From assembly GCA_027071965.1 (NCBI GenBank), contig JALSYJ010000319.1:1-7155 (forward strand): a DNA stretch of 7,155 nucleotides, read 5' to 3'. Each line of letters begins with the position of its first letter. The stretch's first letter is position 1. Source of the DNA: Robiginitomaculum sp. (GTDB taxonomy: Bacteria; Pseudomonadota; Alphaproteobacteria; Caulobacterales; Maricaulaceae). The notes below the pieces were generated by a model, which saw only the letters and a program-made list of their open reading frames with translations, searched no databases and had not been told where the DNA came from. Below, in pieces: positions 1-4,998 of the stretch. A program made the position numbers and the translations under genes.

Positions 1-448
1 CTATGTGCGCCGAACCACCAATATGCTTATTGGCGAAACCAGTGCGGAGAATATCAAAAAAGAAATTGGTACGGCTTCGTCTCCAAAATCCGGAGATGGA
101 CTTTCAATGCAGATTAAGGGCCGTGATCTGATGGCTGGTGTTCCACGGGAAATACGCATCACCGAGGCTATGGTTGCCGAAGCACTATCAGAACCGGTTG
201 AACAGATTGTTGATGCGGTAAAAGTAGCTCTTGAGTCCACACCTCCTGAATTGGCGGCTGACATTGTAGATAAGGGTATTATGTTAACTGGAGGCGGTGC
301 ATTATTGCGAAACTTGGACGCAGAGCTGCGGGTTCGTACCGGACTTCCGATTATGGTTGCAGATGAGCCATTATCATGTGTGGTGCTGGGCTCTGGGGCA
401 ACACTGGAGAATTTGCAGGTCGCAAAGGGCAAATTGTCTGCAGTTTAG
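1..448 (+). CDS. mreB: Rod shape-determining protein MreB, C-terminal part (5' end outside window)
   Basis: This is the C-terminal part of the bacterial actin homologue MreB, an ATP-binding protein that polymerises along the inner membrane and positions the wall-elongation machinery. The reading frame is open from base 2 with no stop, and the first visible residues (YVRR, then MLIGETSAENIKKEIG) match the middle of MreB, so the start lies upstream of the window. About 148 residues are visible; MreB is usually near 345, so roughly 200 are missing. The segment GRDLMAGVPREIRIT and the glycine-rich nucleotide-binding motif IMLTGGGALL (bases 278-307) are characteristic. The C-terminus is normal, ending LGSGATLENLQVAKGKLSAV before TAG at 446-448. 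It heads the mreBCD-mrdA-rodA cluster; its promoter is not visible. The identification is secure. Confidence 0.96.
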   Translation, partial: YVRRTTNMLIGETSAENIKKEIGTASSPKSGDGLSMQIKGRDLMAGVPREIRITEAMVAEALSEPVEQIVDAVKVALESTPPELAADIVDKGIMLTGGGALLRNLDAELRVRTGLPIMVADEPLSCVVLGSGATLENLQVAKGKLSAV

Positions 449-457
449 GACTGTAAA

Positions 458-470
458 CGGGTTTTACCCG
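458..470 (+). other. Small hairpin in the mreB-mreC gap
   Basis: CGGGT (458-462) and ACCCG (466-470) form a perfect 5-bp stem around a TTT loop, starting 10 bases after the mreB stop. The following bases (AATTGATTG) are not a T-run, so this is not a standard rho-independent terminator. It could be an RNA processing or stability element that lets mreB be expressed differently from the downstream genes, but that role is inferred from position alone. A stem this short can also arise by chance. Confidence 0.35.
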
Positions 471-483
471 AATTGATTGAGCA

Positions 484-513
484 AGGGAGCAGCCTGGCGG
501 TTGGCGGGCTAAT
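484..513 (+). promoter_or_regulatory. Translation initiation region of mreC with a possible structured spacer
   Basis: The best Shine-Dalgarno-like stretch before mreC is AGGGAG at 484-489, whose end is 24 bases from the ATG at 514. This is too far for normal initiation. Between them, AGCCTG (491-496) can pair with CGGGCT (505-510) as six pairs including one G-U, with an 8-base loop. If this folds, the remaining spacer is about 4 bases (490 and 511-513), which would bring the site near the start. Otherwise mreC has only a weak GGCGGG at 503-508 inside the hairpin. No in-frame upstream start exists, because TGA at 478-480 closes the frame. The pairing is seen in the sequence; its use is inferred. 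Confidence 0.35.
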
Positions 514-1437
514 ATGGCAAAAAGAGGTTCATCAGGCCCATTTGATTGGTTGCGTGGGTTTGGGACGCGGGCATCCTTATTGCTTCTGCTTCTGGTTTCT
601 CTTGCCTTATTGGTGGTTAGCCGAACTTCGGAGGGGGAGGTGCCGTTCAAAGGCCTCCGGCGTGTGGTGGATGATATTGCAAAACCGCCAATGCAGTTGA
701 TTGAGTGGCCGCTGTCAGGAATTCAAAAATTAAATGAAAGAATTGCCGCGCACTGGAATGCAAGCCAGCGGGTGTTTGAATTAGAAAGAGAAAATCGGAC
801 TTTGCGCCAATGGGAAGCCTTGTCCCATGCCCTGCACGCAAAAATATTGCGTTACGAAAAACTGCTCGACATACAAGGAGAGGATCAGATACGAGTTTTA
901 TCCACCCGGGTAATAGGAGAATCCCGTGGCCCGTTTGTTCGCTCGGCCTTATTACGGGTCGGCAGCTATTCTGGTGTTGCGGAAGGTCAGGCAGTGGTGG
1001 ATCCTGATGGAATGGTTGGCAGAATTGTTACCGCCGGCAAGTATTCGTCACGGGTGTTGATGTTAACGGACTTAAATTCCAGAGTCCCGGTTACGTTCGA
1101 GGGGAATACCAGTCGCGCAATTTTGGCCGGTGACAATGCAAAACACCCAAAGCTGATATATATAAATAATGGTTTTGTACCGGCCATTTCCACCAAGGTT
1201 CTAACATCAGGAGATGATGGCATATTGCCAAGTGGCCTGATGATCGGAAAGGTAGTTGAAATTGATGAGCAACATAATGTCAGAGTACAATTATTTGCCA
1301 ATTTGAATAGTGTCGACTATGTTCAGGTTCTAACGCGACCACTCGTTATCCCGCCAGAAGAGGAGCCTATCGAGTCACCTCCTGCAAGCGAGTTAAGTGC
1401 GCATGGTGATCATTTGTTGCAAGGTGTATCCCAATGA
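514..1437 (+). CDS. mreC: Rod shape-determining protein MreC
   Basis: MreC is an inner-membrane protein whose periplasmic part connects MreB and MreD to PBP2 and the wall synthases. The product has 307 residues, normal for the family. It shows a short basic cytoplasmic N-terminus, one membrane segment at about 20-36 (ASLLLLLLVSLALLVV), then a charged helical stretch at about 70-118 fitting the family's dimerising coiled coil. The paired beta domains follow at about 125-275. Conserved family motifs are VVDPDGMVGRIV (161-172) and TSGDDGILPSGLMIGKV (231-247). The last 30 residues are rich in Pro, Glu and Ser and probably disordered. The ATG at 514 is the first possible start after an in-frame stop at 478-480 and gives the expected N-terminus. 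The gene follows mreB by 65 bases and overlaps mreD by four. Confidence 0.95.
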   Translation: MAKRGSSGPFDWLRGFGTRASLLLLLLVSLALLVVSRTSEGEVPFKGLRRVVDDIAKPPMQLIEWPLSGIQKLNERIAAHWNASQRVFELERENRTLRQWEALSHALHAKILRYEKLLDIQGEDQIRVLSTRVIGESRGPFVRSALLRVGSYSGVAEGQAVVDPDGMVGRIVTAGKYSSRVLMLTDLNSRVPVTFEGNTSRAILAGDNAKHPKLIYINNGFVPAISTKVLTSGDDGILPSGLMIGKVVEIDEQHNVRVQLFANLNSVDYVQVLTRPLVIPPEEEPIESPPASELSAHGDHLLQGVSQ

Positions 1438-2000
1438 GTTCCGGGGTTACCAGATTGTCTTCCGTGGCAGCCAGAGCAGGGCTGATCGCCTGGATAGGCG
1501 TGCCCACATTGGTCTCGTTAATTGGATTGCTGATTTATGTTGCACCATTTCATTTGCTGGGCATATTGATCCCCATGCCATTGTTTCCATTGATGGCAAT
1601 TTTCTTTTGGGCCATGGCCCGTTCAAAAATGATGCCGCCAATTGTGGTATTTGCCATTGGTCTTATTCAGGATTTGCTAACTGGTGGCCCTTTGGGTTTG
1701 TGGTCATTTTCCTATCTATTCGCTTATGCAATAATGACAACGCAAAGCGATACATTCTCAGGTCGGGGAAGCTCTATGCTGTGGGCAGGATTTGGGTTGA
1801 TGGTTATACTGACTGTATTTGCGGCGGCCTTTGCCGGTGTGATTGCGATGGGCTGGCAGGTGGATGGTATTCACCTGCTGGCACAAGGCATGATAACTTT
1901 TTTACTGTATCCGCTGTTCGGACGGTTCTATGGACGCTTGCAGCGCATGACCCAGCAGGCAAGAAGATTATATGATTTTCACCATGGTTCAGTAATATGA
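1434..2000 (+). CDS. mreD: Rod shape-determining protein MreD
   Basis: MreD is a small polytopic inner-membrane protein of the elongasome, acting with MreC; its molecular activity is not well defined. The product has 188 residues and is strongly hydrophobic. Likely membrane segments lie near residues 16-37, 41-62, 67-82, 88-102, 116-140 and 146-164, and the tail is basic and cytoplasmic-looking. The best family marker is GLIQDLLTGGPLGLWSF (76-92), the conserved MreD motif with Asp80 and the Gly-Pro-Leu-Gly turn. The ATG overlaps the mreC stop as ATGA (1434-1437), and AAGGTG at 1421-1426 gives a good ribosome binding site seven bases upstream. MreD proteins diverge in sequence, but the motif, size and position make the call firm. 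Confidence 0.93.
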   Translation: MSSGVTRLSSVAARAGLIAWIGVPTLVSLIGLLIYVAPFHLLGILIPMPLFPLMAIFFWAMARSKMMPPIVVFAIGLIQDLLTGGPLGLWSFSYLFAYAIMTTQSDTFSGRGSSMLWAGFGLMVILTVFAAAFAGVIAMGWQVDGIHLLAQGMITFLLYPLFGRFYGRLQRMTQQARRLYDFHHGSVI

Positions 2001-3853
2001 TAGGCCGGGATGAAGAAGATCGTACACGATTTACCCGCCGTACATTGATGCTGGGTGGTGCCGGATTATTAGGTTTTGCCAGTTTGACGTCCAGATTGTA
2101 TCAGTTGCAAATCTTAGAATCAAAAAAATACCGGGGTTTATCTGAAGAAAATCAATTTAATTTCAGACTGCTTGTGCCAAGTCGGGGCCGGATACTGGAT
2201 CGTACGGGCCAGGAATTAGCAACGAATGCCGATAATTTCAGATTATTGCTTAGACCGGAACAGGTCAGCGACCTGGACGTGCTGTTTGAAAAACTTTCAA
2301 AGATTATAAATTTGCCAGAGGGCAGAGAAGCAGAAATTCGCAAAGAGTTTGCCAGACGCGCCAAAGCTTCAACCATCAGAATTGCTGATCATATGGATTG
2401 GGAGACTTTTGCCCGTGTGAACCTTTTATTACCGGAACTTCCTGGTATTCAACCCGAAGTAGGGGAAATACGAACTTATCCTGAGGGTTATGATACTGCG
2501 CACATTATCGGTTATGTTGGTTCGGTTCCCCCTGAATATCCTATGGGCAATGAGCCTTTATTGCGCCACCCCGGTTTTCGTATCGGTCGCACCGGTATGG
2601 AGCGTAAATATGATCTGGAACTGCGCGGAGAGCCAGGAGCTTTGAAGTTTGAAGTAAATGCACTTGGTCGCGTTATTCGTGAATTGCCTGATATCAGAAC
2701 CCGTGCCAAGCCGGGAAAAGACATCAGGCTTAGCATTGACAAGGATTTGCAAGCTGTTGCGGTTAAGGAGTTTGAAGGCACCAGCGGCGCTGCCTGTGTA
2801 CTTGATCTTGCCAGTGGTGAAGTGCGGGCTTTGGCCTCAACTCCTTCTTTTGACCCTAATAAATTTTCCCGTGGAATATCAAATGACGACTATCAGGCTT
2901 TATTAAAGGATAAGCTTAATCCATTGTTTAACAAGGCAATTGGTGGATCATTCCCTCCGGCATCATGTTTTAAGCCAGTGGTTGCAATGGCCGCTATGGA
3001 TGCGAGACTGGCCGATCCAAAAGAACGCATTCATTGCTCAGGAAAAATAGAATTGGGTGATCGCGTATTTCACTGCTGGCGTCGCAAAGGCCACGGTAAT
3101 GTTGATTTGAATGGTGCTATTGGAGTTAGCTGCGATATCTATTTTTATGAATTAGCGCGCAGACTGGGTATTGAGCGTATTCATGCAGCGGCAATGAAAT
3201 TTGGTTTTGGAAAATTATTTGATCTTGATCTTGGCGGAGGCTCTGCCGGGCTGGTTCCTACACAGGCGTGGAAACGGGCCAGATTTGATCTGCCATGGGC
3301 ACAGGGCGAGACTTTGATTGCGGGGATAGGTCAGGGATATTTATCCGCTACTCCGATTCAGTTGGCGGTAATGACGGCACGAATTGCAACGGGACGAAAA
3401 ATAATTCCAACGCTGGAGCATAAAGAAGACCATGACACGAATACAGCAGAACCGCTCGGGTTTTCCGAGGCGGCCTTTGCCATGGCAAGGCAGGGAATGT
3501 TCAGTGTTGTCAACAGGCCATGGGCAACAGCTTTTTCACCCGATGGCTTAGACGGCAAGGGCACGCTGTGGGCTGGGAAAACCGGTACTGGACAAGTGCG
3601 ACGCATTACCCAGGCCGAGCGTGATGATAAGGTTCTGAAGAATGATGAACTGCCATGGGAACAAAGAGACCATGCGCTGTTTGTCGGTTTTGCGCCTTTT
3701 GAAAATCCGGAACTTGCAATTTCTGTTGTGGTTGAACACGGCGGCGGCGGCGCAAGTGCTGCTGCGCCCAGAGCCCGCAGGATATTAAAGTTTGCTCTGG
3801 AAAAAGACAGAAAACTTGCTGCCATAACCAGCCAGCAGGGACAGGTGTTATGA
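1997..3853 (+). CDS. mrdA: Penicillin-binding protein 2 (PBP2), elongation-specific transpeptidase
   Basis: PBP2 is the class B D,D-transpeptidase that cross-links peptidoglycan made by RodA during sidewall growth; it is anchored in the inner membrane and acts in the periplasm. The product has 618 residues, typical length. The order is: cytoplasmic tail, membrane anchor at about 16-38, pedestal/dimerisation region at about 55-230 including VPSRGRILDRTGQELA (60-75), then the transpeptidase domain at about 262-600. Catalytic motifs are S323-C-F-K326 (nucleophile Ser323), S378-C-D380 (the SxD form usual in PBP2 rather than SxN) and K528-T-G530. Cys347, Cys360, His366 and Cys379 match the spacing of a known PBP2 zinc site. 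The ATG overlaps the mreD stop (ATGA, 1997-2000) with no clear Shine-Dalgarno sequence, suggesting translation coupled to mreD. A later start at Met18 would cut into the anchor. Residues 11-18 (RFTRRTLM) resemble a twin-arginine motif. Confidence 0.96.
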   Translation: MIGRDEEDRTRFTRRTLMLGGAGLLGFASLTSRLYQLQILESKKYRGLSEENQFNFRLLVPSRGRILDRTGQELATNADNFRLLLRPEQVSDLDVLFEKLSKIINLPEGREAEIRKEFARRAKASTIRIADHMDWETFARVNLLLPELPGIQPEVGEIRTYPEGYDTAHIIGYVGSVPPEYPMGNEPLLRHPGFRIGRTGMERKYDLELRGEPGALKFEVNALGRVIRELPDIRTRAKPGKDIRLSIDKDLQAVAVKEFEGTSGAACVLDLASGEVRALASTPSFDPNKFSRGISNDDYQALLKDKLNPLFNKAIGGSFPPASCFKPVVAMAAMDARLADPKERIHCSGKIELGDRVFHCWRRKGHGNVDLNGAIGVSCDIYFYELARRLGIERIHAAAMKFGFGKLFDLDLGGGSAGLVPTQAWKRARFDLPWAQGETLIAGIGQGYLSATPIQLAVMTARIATGRKIIPTLEHKEDHDTNTAEPLGFSEAAFAMARQGMFSVVNRPWATAFSPDGLDGKGTLWAGKTGTGQVRRITQAERDDKVLKNDELPWEQRDHALFVGFAPFENPELAISVVVEHGGGGASAAAPRARRILKFALEKDRKLAAITSQQGQVL

Positions 3854-4998
3854 GTTACCTTCGTGTTGCCCGTCCGGAAGTTACTTTAAGTTTTTCTGCA
3901 AAACTGGCTCGTATTAACTGGTTTCTTATATTGTTGCTTGTAGCCTTGGCTGCCATTGGCATGGTTATGCTGTATTCTGCAAGCGGGGGCAGCTTTTCTC
4001 CTTATTCCAGCCGTCACGGGATCCGGTTTGTGGTCTCGCTTGTACTGCTGCTTGCTCTGGCCCTGGTTGACATACGAATATGGATGACGCTGGCCTATCC
4101 GATTTATGCGGTGGCCTTGCTGTTATTGTTTGGGGTCGAGTTCTTTGGAGTGACAGCAATGGGGGCGCAGCGTTGGCTTGATCTGGGGCCAATACGGCTG
4201 CAGCCTTCGGAAATCATGAAGCTGGCGCTGGTCTTGGGCCTTGCCAGATATCTGCACGGTGTAGATGACATAACAAAATTCCGAAGTCTTATCATACCCA
4301 TATTCATGATTGGTGTTCCTTTTCTTCTTATTCTGACCCAGCCAGATTTGGGAACATCTATTCTGGTAGGGGCAATCGGGGTGCTTATGGTGTTCCTGGC
4401 AGGTTTGAGCTGGCGGATTATTCTTGCGGGTAGCGTGGCTTTGGCCATAAGCCTGCCGCTGTTTCTCAGGTTCGGTCTAAAAGAATATCAGTGGAGGAGG
4501 ATACAAACTTTCCTGAACCCGGAGGAAGACCCATTAGGATCTGGATATCATATTTTGCAGTCCAAAATTGCACTTGGCTCCGGTGGCTTGGATGGCAAGG
4601 GCTTTTTGAATGGAAGTCAATCAAATCTGAATTTTTTGCCGGAGAAACAGACAGATTTCATTTTTACGATGATCGGTGAGGAGTTTGGCTTTTTGGGGTC
4701 TATCGGTGTTCTGGCGCTTTTTGTGATTGTGACATTTGTCGGTTTTTATATAGCAATACAGAGCCGGTCAGTCTTTGGGCGGCTGGTTGCTGGCGGTGTC
4801 ACAACAATGTTTTGCCTTTATGTTCTGGTGAATGTGGGCATGGTTGTGGGCCTGCTCCCTGTGGTCGGGGTTCCTTTGCCGCTTATTTCATATGGTGGGA
4901 CTGTTATGCTAACAGTGATGATCGGATTTGCCATGGTGATGAATGTGCATATCCATCGTTATTCAGAATTACCAAAGGGAAGGTTGCTGTTCTTGTAA
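3850..4998 (+). CDS. rodA: SEDS peptidoglycan glycosyltransferase RodA
   Basis: RodA is the SEDS-family enzyme that polymerises lipid II into glycan strands and works as a complex with PBP2. The product has 382 residues, normal for RodA, and is hydrophobic enough for the usual ten membrane helices, the first at about 22-43. Family motifs are QPSEIMKLA (118-126), with Glu121 and Lys124 matching conserved functional positions, and the long extracytoplasmic loop with WRRIQTFLNPEEDPLGSGYH (215-234). LPEKQTDFIF (263-272) holds Asp269 at the position of the essential SEDS aspartate, and PLISYGGTVML (343-353) is near the end. The ATG overlaps the mrdA stop (ATGA, 3850-3853); AGGG at 3837-3840 lies nine bases upstream. 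The gene ends directly against the convergent kinase gene with no visible terminator. Confidence 0.96.
   Translation: MSYLRVARPEVTLSFSAKLARINWFLILLLVALAAIGMVMLYSASGGSFSPYSSRHGIRFVVSLVLLLALALVDIRIWMTLAYPIYAVALLLLFGVEFFGVTAMGAQRWLDLGPIRLQPSEIMKLALVLGLARYLHGVDDITKFRSLIIPIFMIGVPFLLILTQPDLGTSILVGAIGVLMVFLAGLSWRIILAGSVALAISLPLFLRFGLKEYQWRRIQTFLNPEEDPLGSGYHILQSKIALGSGGLDGKGFLNGSQSNLNFLPEKQTDFIFTMIGEEFGFLGSIGVLALFVIVTFVGFYIAIQSRSVFGRLVAGGVTTMFCLYVLVNVGMVVGLLPVVGVPLPLISYGGTVMLTVMIGFAMVMNVHIHRYSELPKGRLLFL

Noticed and set aside
1..432. A 143-codon open frame antisense to mreB
   Set aside because: It mirrors the conserved MreB coding sequence and its translation shows no recognisable domain.
473..700. 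A 75-codon frame starting at TTG 473 overlapping the start of mreC, close to the AGGGAG stretch
   Set aside because: It overlaps the mreC N-terminus out of frame, its Shine-Dalgarno-like stretch lies after its own start, and its product is not recognisable.
1397..1975. A 192-codon open frame on the + strand overlapping almost all of mreD
   Set aside because: It runs in another frame through a confidently identified MreD gene. Its predicted protein is Cys-rich and unlike any family I know, and its start lies within the mreC tail, so it is a shadow.
3740..3751. (GGC)4 triplet repeat in mrdA
   Set aside because: It encodes the Gly run in EHGGGGASAAAP, a normal conserved PBP feature, and is too short to be an unstable repeat.
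3358..3825. A 155-codon open frame antisense to the end of mrdA
   Set aside because: It lies opposite the KTG region of PBP2 and its translation is low-complexity and Ser/Ala/Pro-rich, as expected for the reverse of a coding strand.
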